Notes: generated by a model not told the origin, from the letters alone. Positions 47,149 to 56,291 are shown, counted from the first letter of the stretch. The stretch: 64,000 nucleotides of DNA from Bradyrhizobium erythrophlei (GCA_900129675.1 FSRD01000001.1:1973501-2037500); one strand, 5' to 3'. Numbers and translations: made by a program.

Positions 47149-47430
47149 ATGACGGCGGACACGGATAAGCAATGGCGTATCGATAACGCCAAACACCTCA
47201 AGGGGCAGCGCTTGCAGTTCCGCAGGTACTCTCGTTGGAGCGAAAGCTGGGACCACGATCACTGCGCCGGCTGTTGGACGAAATTCGCAGAACTTGATGG
47301 TCCTGGCATCCAGTGTGAAGGTTTTGCCACAAGCGACGATTACCCGCGAGGCGCTTGCTACGAATGGGTTTGCCAGAATTGTTTCGATGATTTGAAAGAG
47401 ACAATGGAATGGACGACCACCAATCGGTGA
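47149..47430 (+). CDS. Small Cys/Trp-rich hypothetical protein
   Basis: 93 residues from ATG 47149 (MTADTDKQWRIDNAKHLKGQ). HDHCAGCW (Cys-x2-Cys) and CYEWVCQNCF (Cys-x2-Cys) with nearby His and Asp suggest one zinc site. Trp and Phe are abundant. It resembles a small family seen in Bradyrhizobium, role unknown. A longer frame starts at 47113 but lacks family character. Confidence 0.7.
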   Translation: MTADTDKQWRIDNAKHLKGQRLQFRRYSRWSESWDHDHCAGCWTKFAELDGPGIQCEGFATSDDYPRGACYEWVCQNCFDDLKETMEWTTTNR

Positions 47431-47619
47431 TCGCCAGCCAAGCTTCGTCGACACTTCAGATCGCACGGCAGAAGTTAGCGGTGCGCGCCGGACGCCAAAT
47501 TTCGGCCCGGCGTACACGACTTCGCCGCCCACCATCGTCAGTACCGACCTGATCTTGCCGATCTCCTTCACCGGCGCCGTCAGATAGTCGGCCGACAGCA
47601 CGGCCAGACCGGTGAACAA
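47430..47619 (-). pseudogene. C-terminal remnant of a YtcJ-like amidohydrolase
   Basis: The minus-strand fragment LAVLSADYLTAPVKEIGKIR then SVLTMVGGEVVYAGPKFG is the characteristic C-terminal end of YtcJ-type amidohydrolases. The metal-binding body of the enzyme is missing. A dispersed repeat lies just upstream, at the point where the gene should continue. Confidence 0.65.
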
Positions 47620-47702
47620 GGCTGCATATGGTGCGCGATGCGTAGCGGGCGGGCGAGCACTGTTTCCTTATCTTGCTTATCCCACAGTCGTCTGTCCACG
47701 GC

Positions 47703-47787
47703 CGTCATTGCGAGGAGCGATAGCGACGAAGCAATCCATACTTTCTTTGCCGCTCTATGGATTGCTTCGCTTGCGCTCGCAATGACG
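47703..47787. repeat. Dispersed palindromic repeat (GTCATTGCGAG type)
   Basis: Arms GTCATTGCGAG...GAAGCAATCCAT and ATGGATTGCTTCG...CGCAATGAC are inverted. It sits between the amidohydrolase remnant and the acyl-CoA ligase. Confidence 0.85.
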
Positions 47788-47827
47788 CGGAAAGATTCCG
47801 ATTGCCCGTAGTCTTGTCGTCCAACCA

Positions 47828-49408
47828 CTATCCCAGCATCTTTCTCAGTTCCGCCTTCGCCACCTTCTCCAGCGTCGAACGCGGCATCTCGTCGACGAAG
47901 CGAATCTCGCGCGGCACCTTGAAATCCGCCAGCGACTTGCGGCAGGCGGCCATCACGGTGTCGTGCAGATCCTTCGGCGCGCCTTCGATGCCGGCCTGCG
48001 GAATGATGAAGACAACCGGCACTTCATCGAGCATCGGATGCTTCTTGGCGACAACCGCGGCCTCGCGCACGCCGGGCACCAGCGCGATCACCTGTTCGAT
48101 CTCGGAAGCCGCGACGTTTTCGCCGCCGACCTTCAGCATGTCCTTGGCGCGGTCGCCGAACTTGAGGAAGCCGTTGTCCAGCAGCGTGATGCGATCGCCG
48201 GTGATGAAAAAACCATGCTCGTCAAAACTTTCACGGGTGGCTTTTTCGTTGTGCAGATATTCCGAAAACAGCGACAGGCCGGGAATGCCCTTGATTAGGA
48301 GATTGCCGGTGTCGCCGACTTCGGTAGGCCGGCCGACATCGTCGGTGATGCGGATGGAATATTCCGCCGCCGCCCGGCCGATCGACATCGGCGTGTTGGG
48401 TTGGTCGACCTCGCCGATGATGCCGTGGGTGATGGTCTCGGTCATGCCCCACCAGCCGATGATCTTGATGCCGAACACCGCGAATGCCGGCGGGTCATTC
48501 ACGGCGGTGCCCCAGAGCCGGAATTTGTGGTGTTTGGGGATCTCGTGCTCCAGCAGCGCCTTCATGCAGAACGGGATGGTCGAGGTCCAGGTGCAGTTGT
48601 GCTCCAGCGCGACCGGCCAGAAGCGGCTGGCGGAAAACCGCGGCTGGATCACGCAGGACGCGCCGACCCACAGCGCCGCCAGCATCGAATAGGCCAGCGC
48701 ATTGGTGTGGAACAGCGGCAGATAGGTCTGATGCACGTCGCCTTCATGCAGGTCCTGATGCGCGGCATTGATCTTGGCGCCCCACAGCGCGTTGGCATGG
48801 GTCCAGAGCACCGCCTTCGGGCGCGACGTGGTGCCGGAGGTATATTGCACGCTGCAGGGTGCAAGCGGATCTGTGGCGCGGCGCGGCCGGTCGGCGCTGT
48901 CGGCGAACAGGGCTTCGAAACGCTCGCCGCGCGGTGCGACGTTCGCGGGCGCTGCTCCGGCATCGTGCGAAATCACGGCGAGCCAGTGCAAGCCGCGGCA
49001 ATGCGCCGAGATCATCTCGGCATAGGCGGGCTGGGTGATCGCGGCCACCGCGCCGCAATGACTGGCGAAATATTCCATCTCTGCCGGCGCGGAGCGGGTG
49101 TTGGTGGTGACCGCGATGGCGCCGAGCTCGACGCAGGCGAACCAGGCCAGCATCGCCTCGACACAGTTATCGAGATGGATCAGGACATATTCGCCCGGCG
49201 CCACGCCGCGTTTGACCAGGCCCGCGGCCAGCGCGCCGACGCGGTCGTGGAATTCGCCGTAGGACCAGCGCCGCGCCGGCGCTTCGAACGGCGCCCAGAT
49301 CAGGAACGGATGGTCGCGGCGGGTCTCGGCGCGCATCCGTAAGAGCCACGGCACGTCCATCCCTGCAAACGGTCCGACGATTCCCGGCGCTGGCTGTGAA
49401 GCGGTCAT
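47828..49408 (-). CDS. AMP-binding acyl-CoA ligase
   Basis: 526-residue member of the ANL superfamily that would activate a carboxylic acid to acyl-CoA through an acyl-AMP. The phosphate loop is YTSGTTSRPKAVLWTH, with Ser in place of the usual Gly. WGMTETITHG follows, then HGFFITGDRITLLDNGFLKF with the conserved Asp. The C-terminal Lys is in RSTLEKVAKAEL. Layout resembles crotonobetaine/carnitine-CoA ligase (CaiC)-like enzymes. The substrate is unknown. The neighbour on the same side is a repeat and then a glyoxalase-fold gene. Confidence 0.93.
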   Translation of the reverse strand: MTASQPAPGIVGPFAGMDVPWLLRMRAETRRDHPFLIWAPFEAPARRWSYGEFHDRVGALAAGLVKRGVAPGEYVLIHLDNCVEAMLAWFACVELGAIAVTTNTRSAPAEMEYFASHCGAVAAITQPAYAEMISAHCRGLHWLAVISHDAGAAPANVAPRGERFEALFADSADRPRRATDPLAPCSVQYTSGTTSRPKAVLWTHANALWGAKINAAHQDLHEGDVHQTYLPLFHTNALAYSMLAALWVGASCVIQPRFSASRFWPVALEHNCTWTSTIPFCMKALLEHEIPKHHKFRLWGTAVNDPPAFAVFGIKIIGWWGMTETITHGIIGEVDQPNTPMSIGRAAAEYSIRITDDVGRPTEVGDTGNLLIKGIPGLSLFSEYLHNEKATRESFDEHGFFITGDRITLLDNGFLKFGDRAKDMLKVGGENVAASEIEQVIALVPGVREAAVVAKKHPMLDEVPVVFIIPQAGIEGAPKDLHDTVMAACRKSLADFKVPREIRFVDEMPRSTLEKVAKAELRKMLG

Positions 49409-49502
49409 TGATCCTCCCGTGCAGCCTTATGGCCGCCTTGGTTTTGCTTGGGAGTAGTTCTGCCATTGGATGGGGCAGGGATCAAATCTGCAATTACAAA
49501 GC

Positions 49503-49584
49503 CGTCATTCCGGAGCGATGCGTAGCATCGAACCCGAAATCTCGAGATTCCGGGTCTGGTGCTAACGCACCATCCCGGAACGAC
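49503..49584. repeat. Dispersed palindromic repeat (GTCATTCCGG type)
   Basis: Second copy of the family seen at 41921-42003, with the same CTCGAGATTCCGG core and inverted outer arms. Confidence 0.85.
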
Positions 49585-49589
49585 AAAGA

Positions 49590-49626
49590 GTGGATTGCTT
49601 CGTCCGCTTCGCTCCTCGCAATGACG
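49590..49626. repeat. Half copy of the GTCATTGCGAG-type repeat
   Basis: One arm only (TGGATTGCTTCG...CTCGCAATGAC), directly after a copy of the other repeat family. Confidence 0.8.
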
Positions 49627-49634
49627 GGTTGGGG

Positions 49635-50054
49635 CTAACCCGAACCGCCCTCATACGACGAAATCTCGATCAAACTGCCGTCCGGATCCCGGCAATAGAC
49701 CGAGCGCAGCGTGCCGCGGGCGCCTTGCTTGGCGACCGGGCCTTCCTCGATCGCGACGCCGTGCGCCTTGAGATGGGCGACCACCTGGTCCGGCGTGCTC
49801 GCGGTGAGGAAGCACAGATCGTCACTGCCCGCGGTTTCGTGATCGGCGGTGAACCATTCGACCTTGTCGGCATCGCGCGGCCGCACATTGATCTTCTGGT
49901 TTCCGAACAGCAGCGATGTCCGCGGCGTCTTGCCCGGGCCGGGGTCGAACACTCTGACCTCCATGCCGAGAATCGTGCGGTACCATTCGGCGGAACGCGC
50001 GACGTCGGCGACATTGATCACGAGATGATCGAGCGCATTCACCTTGACAGACAT
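49635..50054 (-). CDS. Glyoxalase/VOC superfamily protein
   Basis: 139 residues with the paired beta-alpha-beta-beta-beta modules of vicinal-oxygen-chelate proteins: NALDHLVINVADVARSAEWY at the start and SVYCRDPDGSLIEISSY at the end. Candidate metal ligands are His10, the His in ADHETAG and the late Glu. It could be a lyase, dioxygenase or resistance protein; context does not decide. Start ATG 50054. Confidence 0.88.
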   Translation of the reverse strand: MSVKVNALDHLVINVADVARSAEWYRTILGMEVRVFDPGPGKTPRTSLLFGNQKINVRPRDADKVEWFTADHETAGSDDLCFLTASTPDQVVAHLKAHGVAIEEGPVAKQGARGTLRSVYCRDPDGSLIEISSYEGGSG

Positions 50055-50190
50055 GGCTAATCCTTTCGTCGCGGTCTGGCGCGCATGTGTCGCACTGGCC
50101 GCTTCACGCTTTGTTTGTTACAACGCGGGCCGTTGTCAGTTCAATAGAAACGGACCGGGGTCTGAACCCAGTCATATCGGGAGAAACTAC

Positions 50191-51165
50191 ATGATGATTT
50201 CACGCCGCACGACGCTTGGCCTGATCGGGACCGGGGTATCCACGCTTGCGATCGGCCGCGCTTTTGCAGCGGAATATCCGGCCCGGCCGGTGCGCTTCCT
50301 GGTCGGCTATCCGCCGGGCGGCGCCACCGATATCATTGCACGCCTGATCGGCCAGCGGCTGTCGGAGAAACTCGGCCAGCAATTCGTGATCGAAAACAAG
50401 CCCGGCGCCGGCAACAACATCGGCACCGAGGCTGCGATCAACGCCGAGCCCGACGGCTACACCGTGCTGCTGGTCAACCCGGCCAACTACATCAACACCA
50501 CGCTCTACGCCAACCTGAAATTCAATTTCGTCCGCGACGTCGCCCCGATCGCATCCTTCAACCGGGTGCCGAATGTGATGACGGTTGCCAAGGACGTGCC
50601 GGCCAAAACGGTCGCCGAGTTCATCGAATATGTGAAGGCCAATCCGGGCAAGGTGAACATGGCCTCCTCGGGCAACGGCACCTCGGTGCATCTGTCCGGC
50701 GAGATGTTCATGGCGATGACGGGCACCAAGATGCAGCACGTGCCCTACCGCGGCGCCGCGCCCGCGATTACGGACATGCTCGGCGGCCAGGTGCAGGTGA
50801 TCTTCGACAACATGCCCTCGATCATCCAGCACATCCGCTCCGGCGCCTTGCGCGCGCTGGCGGTGACGACGGCAGAGCCGTCCCCGCAACTGCCCGGCGT
50901 GCCGACGGTGGCCGAAACCGTCCCCGGCTATGAGGCGAGCGCACTGTTCGGCATGGGCGCACCGAAGAACATGCCAAAGGAGATCGTCGCCAAGCTCAAT
51001 ACCGAGATCAACGCGATCCTGGCCGAGCCAGACATGAAGAAGCGGCTGGTCGAACTCGGCGGCGAGCCGCTGATCCAGACGCCGGAAGCCTTTGGCGCCA
51101 ACATCGTCGCCGAAACCGAGAAATGGAAGAAGGTGGTCGAGTTCGCCGGCCTCAAGGTGGAATAA
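50191..51165 (+). CDS. Tripartite tricarboxylate transporter substrate-binding protein (Bug family)
   Basis: 324 residues from ATG 50191, preceded by a GGGAGAA site. Residues 1-26 are a signal peptide with twin Arg (SRRTTLGLIGTG) and cleavage after AFA, so Tat export is possible. The body shows VGYPPGGATDIIAR, NKPGAGNNIGTEA and PYRGAAPAITDMLGGQVQVI, all typical of Bug proteins. It would bind a carboxylate or similar ligand. The membrane partners TctA and TctB are not adjacent, which is common for this expanded family. Confidence 0.95.
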   Translation: MMISRRTTLGLIGTGVSTLAIGRAFAAEYPARPVRFLVGYPPGGATDIIARLIGQRLSEKLGQQFVIENKPGAGNNIGTEAAINAEPDGYTVLLVNPANYINTTLYANLKFNFVRDVAPIASFNRVPNVMTVAKDVPAKTVAEFIEYVKANPGKVNMASSGNGTSVHLSGEMFMAMTGTKMQHVPYRGAAPAITDMLGGQVQVIFDNMPSIIQHIRSGALRALAVTTAEPSPQLPGVPTVAETVPGYEASALFGMGAPKNMPKEIVAKLNTEINAILAEPDMKKRLVELGGEPLIQTPEAFGANIVAETEKWKKVVEFAGLKVE

Positions 51166-51258
51166 GGCGCCTGCCCGGAACCTCATGACGGGCATCGCCG
51201 TTCTGCATTTCGGAGCGGCGCGTCGGCCGCTTCCGGCCCATGCGAAGGAGGCACAATC

Positions 51259-51525
51259 ATGCGCTAGGTGATGCCGGTATTGCTGACTGTGATGGCGGCC
51301 GGCGCCGCCACCTTCGCCGGCTCCGCTCCCGCCGCGGCCCGCGATTATCCCTGGTGCGCACAGGGCAGGGGCTTCGGCCTTCCCGGCGACTGTTCCTATC
51401 AGACCTACGCCCAGTGCATGGCGAGTGCGTCCGGCCGCGCACTTTATTGCAACATCAACCCGCGCGCCGCGTACGGACAGCAGCCGCGGCGCGGGCGCCA
51501 CTACCGGAATTATTACAACGACTGA
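51259..51525 (+). pseudogene. DUF3551-like exported protein with stop at codon 3
   Basis: An AAGGAGG site precedes ATG 51259, but codon 3 is TAG (ATG CGC TAG GTG ATG). The rest is an intact exported protein: a signal peptide (LLTVMAAGAATFAGSAPAAA) and a mature part with four Cys (PWCAQG, GDCSYQ, QCMAS, LYCNIN). This matches the DUF3551 pattern of small rhizobial exported proteins. Reinitiation at GTG 51268 or ATG 51271 could still give an 84- to 85-residue product. Confidence 0.7.
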
Positions 51526-51578
51526 TTTTCGATGCGGGCCGGCTTGACTCGCGTTGGTTCGCCATTATACTAAACCAA

Positions 51579-52034
51579 ATGGTTAAGTATCGAGAAGAAG
51601 TGCTGGACCGCACCTTTGCCGCGCTCGCGGATCCGACCAGGCGGGCGCTGCTGGCGCGGCTGGGCGGCGAGGAAAGCGTTTCGGTGAGCGAACTGGCGCA
51701 GCCCTTTGCGATGTCGCTGCCCGCGATCATGAAGCATCTCGATGTGCTGTCGGATGCCGGACTGATCGCGCGCGAGAAGACCGGCCGCACGGTGGCGTGC
51801 CGGTTGACCGCCAAGCCGATGGAGCAGGCGATGGACTGGCTCAACCGCTACCAGCGCTTCTGGTCCGAAAATCTCGATCGCCTTGCCGCTTTTGTGGAGG
51901 AAGACTCATGGCCAGCCAATCAAATGTTGCCGGCGCCGCCGATCTCGCGGCGCGACCAAGCCTCACCTTCACGCGCCGGCTCAATGCGAGCCCGGCGAAA
52001 GTCTACGCCGCCTGGACCGACCCGCAAAAAATAA
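51579..52034 (+). CDS. ArsR-family transcriptional regulator
   Basis: 151 residues from ATG 51579. The winged HTH spans residues about 8-85 (TFAALADPTRRALLARLGG, then SVSELAQPFAMSLPAIMKHL). The Cys metal-binding box of metal-sensing ArsR proteins is absent, so it probably responds to another signal or to protein level. The last 40 residues are overlap with the next gene's sequence and look non-conserved. It heads an operon with an AHSA1/SRPBCC gene and a DUF899 gene, an arrangement frequent in bacteria. Confidence 0.9.
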   Translation: MVKYREEVLDRTFAALADPTRRALLARLGGEESVSVSELAQPFAMSLPAIMKHLDVLSDAGLIAREKTGRTVACRLTAKPMEQAMDWLNRYQRFWSENLDRLAAFVEEDSWPANQMLPAPPISRRDQASPSRAGSMRARRKSTPPGPTRKK

Positions 52035-52375
52035 CTCAATGGTTCGGGCGCGCCGGCGCCAGGCGCGATTCGTTTCAGGCCGATATCGACCCGAAGGTCG
52101 GCGGGCGCTTCCGCGTCAGCTTCGCCACCGACCAGGAGTATTACCAGGTCGGCGGCGTCTATCGCGAAGTGGTGCCGAACCGGCTTCTGGTGTTCAGCTG
52201 GGCATGGCACTCGACGCCCGAACGTGAATCGCAGGTGACAGTGTCGCTGCAGCCGGACGGCGACGGCACGCTCATGACCGTGCATCACGAGCAGTTGTTC
52301 GATACCGCCGCGCGTGACGGCCACGAGCGCGGCTGGATGGCTTCGCTCGACCAACTCGAAAAAAGTCTCGCCTGA
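51908..52375 (+). CDS. SRPBCC/AHSA1-like protein
   Basis: 155 residues from ATG 51908. START-like helix-grip fold with LTFTRRLNASPAKVYAAWTD, then PQKITQWFG, DPKVGGRFRV and the C-terminal helix GHERGWMASLDQLEKSL. Proteins of this kind bind hydrophobic ligands; the AHSA1-type pairs with ArsR regulators. It overlaps the regulator gene by 127 bases in another frame and lies 24 bases before the DUF899 gene. Confidence 0.9.
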   Translation: MASQSNVAGAADLAARPSLTFTRRLNASPAKVYAAWTDPQKITQWFGRAGARRDSFQADIDPKVGGRFRVSFATDQEYYQVGGVYREVVPNRLLVFSWAWHSTPERESQVTVSLQPDGDGTLMTVHHEQLFDTAARDGHERGWMASLDQLEKSLA

Positions 52376-52399
52376 TACGCAAGAAGCAAGGAGCCTCTC

Positions 52400-53137
52400 A
52401 TGCAACCGCACAAAATCGTCTCGCGCGCAGAGTGGATCGAGGCGCGAAAGGCCCATCTGGCGCACGAGAAGGAATTTACCCGCACCCGCGACCGGCTGAG
52501 CCAGGAGCGGCGCGCGCTGCCCTGGGTGAAAATTGACAAGGACTATGCGTTCGACGGGCCTGCCGGCAAGGTGACGCTGGCCGATCTGTTCAAGGGCCAC
52601 AACCAGCTCGTGGTGCAGCATTTCATGTTCGCACCCGACTGGAACGAGGGCTGCAAGAGCTGCTCGTTCTGGGCGGACGGTTTCGAGCGCATGATCCCGC
52701 ATCTTGCCGCGCGCGACACCGCGCTGGTCGCGATCTCGCGCGCGCCGCTGGAAAAGCTCACCGCGTTCAAGCAGCGAATGGGTTGGACGTTCGACTGGCT
52801 GTCATCTGCGAGCAATGATTTCAACTATGACTTCGCGGTTTCGTTCACGCCGGAAGAAATCAAATCGGGCGCTAAGGTCTATAATTTTGGCACCTCCGGC
52901 TTTGGCGTCGAGGAGGCACCGGGAATCAGCGTGTTCTATCGCGACGAAGCCGGCAGCATCTTCCACACCTATTCCTGCTTTGCGCGCGGCCTCGACATGA
53001 TGAACGCCGCCTATCACTATCTCGACCTGACGCCGCTCGGGCGCCACGAGGAGGGCCTGCCCTATCCGATGGACTGGCTGCGGCTCCGCGACCAGTACCA
53101 GCCGGCGCCGGTTCAGGCATCTTGCTGTCACAGCTGA
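52400..53137 (+). CDS. DUF899 thioredoxin-like protein
   Basis: 245 residues. Thioredoxin-like fold with a Cys pair in DWNEGCKSCSFWADG (Cys-x2-Cys), the hallmark of the family. FGTSGFGVEEAPGISVFYRD and IFHTYSCFARGLDMMNAAYH follow. It is expected to be a cytoplasmic redox protein of unknown substrate. Third gene of the ArsR-AHSA1-DUF899 operon, with an AAGGAG site before ATG 52400. Confidence 0.92.
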   Translation: MQPHKIVSRAEWIEARKAHLAHEKEFTRTRDRLSQERRALPWVKIDKDYAFDGPAGKVTLADLFKGHNQLVVQHFMFAPDWNEGCKSCSFWADGFERMIPHLAARDTALVAISRAPLEKLTAFKQRMGWTFDWLSSASNDFNYDFAVSFTPEEIKSGAKVYNFGTSGFGVEEAPGISVFYRDEAGSIFHTYSCFARGLDMMNAAYHYLDLTPLGRHEEGLPYPMDWLRLRDQYQPAPVQASCCHS

Positions 53138-53362
53138 CATGGCTTGTGAGTCCGGGTTCGCGTCCTTGATGCGCCCCGGAATGACGAAGACTGAATTGCT
53201 TCGTGCCGCTGCGCGGAATTCGCAACGCTGCGGATAACTGGCTCCCGCTGCTGGACGGCCGCGCCCACGCCGGGCCACCGCGTGCCGATCTTCGACTTCT
53301 GTTGAACCCTAGCCGTCTCTCACGCGACCCATTCCATGGGGCTGACCTTGGAAAGATCGCGA

Positions 53363-53518
53363 ATGACTGCTTTGGTAAAAACGATTGCCCGTGCATTTCC
53401 CGCTAATTCTCCTCAAATCAATATTCTTCAGCAATTGTTGTTGTTCGCGCTGGCCGGCTTGTTCGTGTCGGTACTCGTCGCAACCTATGGCGTCGATTTG
53501 AGTCCGGGGTTGTTCTGA
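53363..53518 (+). CDS. Small single-pass membrane protein
   Basis: 51 residues: a basic N-terminus (MTALVKTIARAF) followed by one membrane helix (LQQLLLFALAGLFVSVLVAT) and a short periplasmic tail. The length and pattern fit a small conserved rhizobial protein. No function recognised. Confidence 0.6.
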   Translation: MTALVKTIARAFPANSPQINILQQLLLFALAGLFVSVLVATYGVDLSPGLF

Positions 53519-53693
53519 CCGATGCAGGCGGACGATCGCGGCTGCGCGCACGTCGCTGCTCCGATCCGGTCTTGTTGGGTGGCAGGGTCTTGTGGATCTC
53601 GCGCTCCGCAATCGCTGCGGCGTCATGGGAGTCCTGCACAAATCGGGGATAGTACGGGGCGGGCCGGCGTGGTTTTCTCTGCCGCGAAAGCCC

Positions 53694-54542
53694 ATGTCGA
53701 AGTCCCCACATCTTTCACCCGCCCCCGGACGGCACAATTCCAGTGATCAGGCGCTCGAAAGGGCGGCTTTTGCGTTGCAAATGCAGAGGCCCGGCGAAGC
53801 CGAGCGGCTTGCCTCCGGCGTCCTGAGGACGAACAAGAGCAATACGCTCGCAGCGACGCTTCTTGGTCGTGCGCTGCTGATGCAGAACCGCGCCGACGAG
53901 GCGGTCGTGCCCCTCGAGAGGGCGGCGCGTCGTGACGGCAGTTCCACAACCGAGACGCTGCTCGCCATCGCGCTTGCCGGTGCCGGGCGCCGCGACGAGG
54001 CGCTCGACCAATTGCGCCAAACCATAGCGAGGCGGCCGCCGTTTCCGCCGGCATTCCTCGAATTTGCCAGCCAGCTCGCCAAACACGGCAGAGACGACGA
54101 GGCAATCGCAGCCCTCGAGAGCGGCCTTGCGCTGACGCCAAACGTCGTCGAACTGCAGATCCGGCTCGCATCCCTCTGTCTCGGCCGCAACGACCGGCCC
54201 AAGGCGCGCGCCGTTCTGGAGCAGGCGCTCGCCGCGGCACCGGGGCGGCACGATGTGCTGGCGGAACTGGCCCGTGTCATGGTGCTGGACGGCGACTATG
54301 GCGCCGCTGCCGAGACCTTTCGGCGAGCATTGGCGCTGCGGCCCGACGATGCCCTGACGCGGGCCAATTTCGGCGTATGTCTGCTCGAAATGGGTGAGCG
54401 CGACGCAGGAGAGGTGAGCATACGCGCGGCGGCCCGCGGCAGACCGGAGATGATCGGCCGAGCCATCATGTCGCTTGCGACCGCCACGCATGGCCGCTTC
54501 TTCATGCGGCCCAGCGCGGTTGCGAAATTCCTGAACGGTTAG
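53694..54542 (+). CDS. Tetratricopeptide-repeat protein
   Basis: 282 residues from ATG 53694. At least five TPR-like helical hairpins are visible, with units such as AATLLGRALLMQNRADEAVV, AIALAGAGRRDEALDQL, FASQLAKHGRDDEAIAALES and LARVMVLDGDYGAAAETFRR. It has no signal peptide or enzymatic domain and is likely a scaffold. The C-terminus HGRFFMRPSAVAKFLNG is a short basic tail. Longer starts upstream exist, but this one removes an unrelated leader. The partner is unknown. Confidence 0.85.
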   Translation: MSKSPHLSPAPGRHNSSDQALERAAFALQMQRPGEAERLASGVLRTNKSNTLAATLLGRALLMQNRADEAVVPLERAARRDGSSTTETLLAIALAGAGRRDEALDQLRQTIARRPPFPPAFLEFASQLAKHGRDDEAIAALESGLALTPNVVELQIRLASLCLGRNDRPKARAVLEQALAAAPGRHDVLAELARVMVLDGDYGAAAETFRRALALRPDDALTRANFGVCLLEMGERDAGEVSIRAAARGRPEMIGRAIMSLATATHGRFFMRPSAVAKFLNG

Positions 54543-54548
54543 CGGATT

Positions 54549-55262
54549 TCACACCCGGAACTGCCGCCGATAAAGGCCGGGTTCGCGGCCGATGGCGTTT
54601 GTAAGTTCGTGCGCGCGCTGGGTGTCCTCCGGGGTGAACGGGGCAGTGCGTCCCACCCAATTTTCTCGTTTGATCGGCAGGCATTGCGCGATCGGTGTGC
54701 CCTTCGGCAGCAGGCCGCTGAAATTCACATCATGCCAGCGGGCTGGAAAATGGACCCAGTTGTCGTGGTACCGATCGCAATCGACCACGCCGGTGAGCGT
54801 GGTGAAGGGCAGGTCGAAGCGGTTGAACGGATGCGTGAACAGTACTGCGTAGCCGTCAGGCGCTTCGATGGTCCAGAAGTTGTGAAATTTGATCATGAAG
54901 CGGTCGGATTCAAACAGCGGCGTGCCGGTTAGCTGGCTCGCGTCATGAAATCCAATCGGGGAGCGTGCAAAGCTCACCGCGCCCCCCGGCGGAAGATCGT
55001 TGTCCCAGATGATCTGGCCGTTCTCGAACCTGAGGTCGCAGATCAGGGGAATCAAAAAGCCCGAAGTCATCGCGTCGACGAAAGGCGGGCAACGCTTGAC
55101 GGTGTTCTCTTCGCGGCCGTGGATGGCGTTGAACGCCTGCGACGGCATCGCCTTGAGCCAGCCGGGAAGACCGAACGAGGCCGGCGCAGGCGCGGGTATC
55201 AAACCCTCCAGTTCCGCCGGGCAGCGGAACGTCAGTGTCGCGGGTTCAGAATGATCGGGCAC
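54549..55262 (-). CDS. Hypothetical protein
   Basis: 237 residues, soluble. It contains LTFRCPAELEGLIPAPAPAS, PPFVDAMTSGFLIPLICDLR and FFNRFDLPFTTLTG-like aromatic segments, and a conserved-looking end GREPGLYRRQFRV. It resembles a family without known function that I associate with DUF6065, but I am not certain. It converges with the TPR gene, 6 bases away. Confidence 0.6.
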   Translation of the reverse strand: MPDHSEPATLTFRCPAELEGLIPAPAPASFGLPGWLKAMPSQAFNAIHGREENTVKRCPPFVDAMTSGFLIPLICDLRFENGQIIWDNDLPPGGAVSFARSPIGFHDASQLTGTPLFESDRFMIKFHNFWTIEAPDGYAVLFTHPFNRFDLPFTTLTGVVDCDRYHDNWVHFPARWHDVNFSGLLPKGTPIAQCLPIKRENWVGRTAPFTPEDTQRAHELTNAIGREPGLYRRQFRV

Positions 55263-55493
55263 GCTTTTTCTTGTTAGTCTTGTTGGGAGCGCTTCGCTCC
55301 GGCTAGTCGTTCGAAGCTATCACGCATCCAGCGTCGGTCTGTAGACGCCAGCGATCAGGGTCTGTTATGCGAAATCTGCGCGCAGCATGAACTGCCGGTA
55401 ATGTAGGCGCGTGCGACGAGAGATGCTTTTTCGCACGTATAGTGGTCGACGCCCGCCAGCGCCTGGAAACACCGGCGGTCCGATCGCAGGTCG
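55263..55493. other. Short intergenic stretch
   Basis: 230 bases between two genes on the minus strand; nothing supported. Confidence 0.4.
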
Positions 55494-55883
55494 CTACACG
55501 CCGCCGGGCTGTACGTAGCAATAGACGTAGCCGCCGCGGCTCAGGAACAGGATCCCGTGCCCGGTCGGATTCGATTTGTCCCATTTGAGCTTGTGGTTCG
55601 GAATCTCGATTTCCGTTCCGACGTCGACATGCGGCCGACGGCGCGGCTCGTCCGGCCGATCGTCCGTGATGGTCGCGTAGGTCTTTCCGTCCCTGACGTG
55701 AATCTCGTCGGCCCAATAGGCGTCGGCTTCGCCACAGCACGAAACCGAGGGATTATCCGGCTGCATCAGCGCTTGATACCATTCGCGGATCGCCGGATCT
55801 CCCGCCTCCCACTGTCCGAGATCGCGGGCATTTGAAACACCAAACATGCAACCGAACGCCAGACCGAGGACAATGCGTTTCAT
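55494..55883 (-). CDS. Exported hypothetical protein
   Basis: 129 residues with a signal peptide (MKRIVLGLAFGCMFGVSNAR). The mature part carries a Cys-Cys pair (SVSCCGEADAYWADE) and ends in LSRGGYVYCYVQPGGV, a pattern of small periplasmic proteins in this group. The His and Glu-rich segment RRRPHVDVGTEIEIPNHKL may bind a ligand. No function known. Confidence 0.7.
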   Translation of the reverse strand: MKRIVLGLAFGCMFGVSNARDLGQWEAGDPAIREWYQALMQPDNPSVSCCGEADAYWADEIHVRDGKTYATITDDRPDEPRRRPHVDVGTEIEIPNHKLKWDKSNPTGHGILFLSRGGYVYCYVQPGGV

Positions 55884-56291
55884 TCCGCACTCCCGAGTTT
55901 TCCAGCCGCGATATTCAAAAGCAATGTTTGTGCCGCGAATCAGTTAGTATCCGCATGATACGAGAGAAAATCGCGGCAAGGCGTCCCGCAAGACTACGGA
56001 CACGGGCGTCGCGTGCTGCCGGTGCAATGCGCCAGGCTGCTGCCCGGCGCGCTCGAGAATCCTATCCCTGATTTGCAGGGAACGCTTCGCGCCGTCAGCT
56101 CTTATCCGAACCGGATCGAGAATTTTTCCGCAATCTTCCGCAGCCAAATCCGGGCAATCCGCGCGGTTCGATCGCTGCGCGAAGAGCGATCCGACAAATC
56201 CGGGTTGGACGAGCCTGCGCTCCGGTATAACAAGGAAGATCAGCCGGACAGGATCGATCAGGACGCCGGCCGAAACCCTGAGTGTCCGTCC
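55884..56291. other. Gene-free stretch upstream of the beta-lactamase-fold gene
   Basis: About 400 bases. The plus-strand frame of the downstream gene stays open through it from 56013, but the residues look unlike the family. No promoter is assigned. Confidence 0.4.

Noticed and set aside
46603..47427. Minus-strand frame running from the amidohydrolase remnant into the P450 gene
   Set aside because: Only the first 60 codons resemble a protein family; the rest is antisense to the small Cys-rich gene and the P450.
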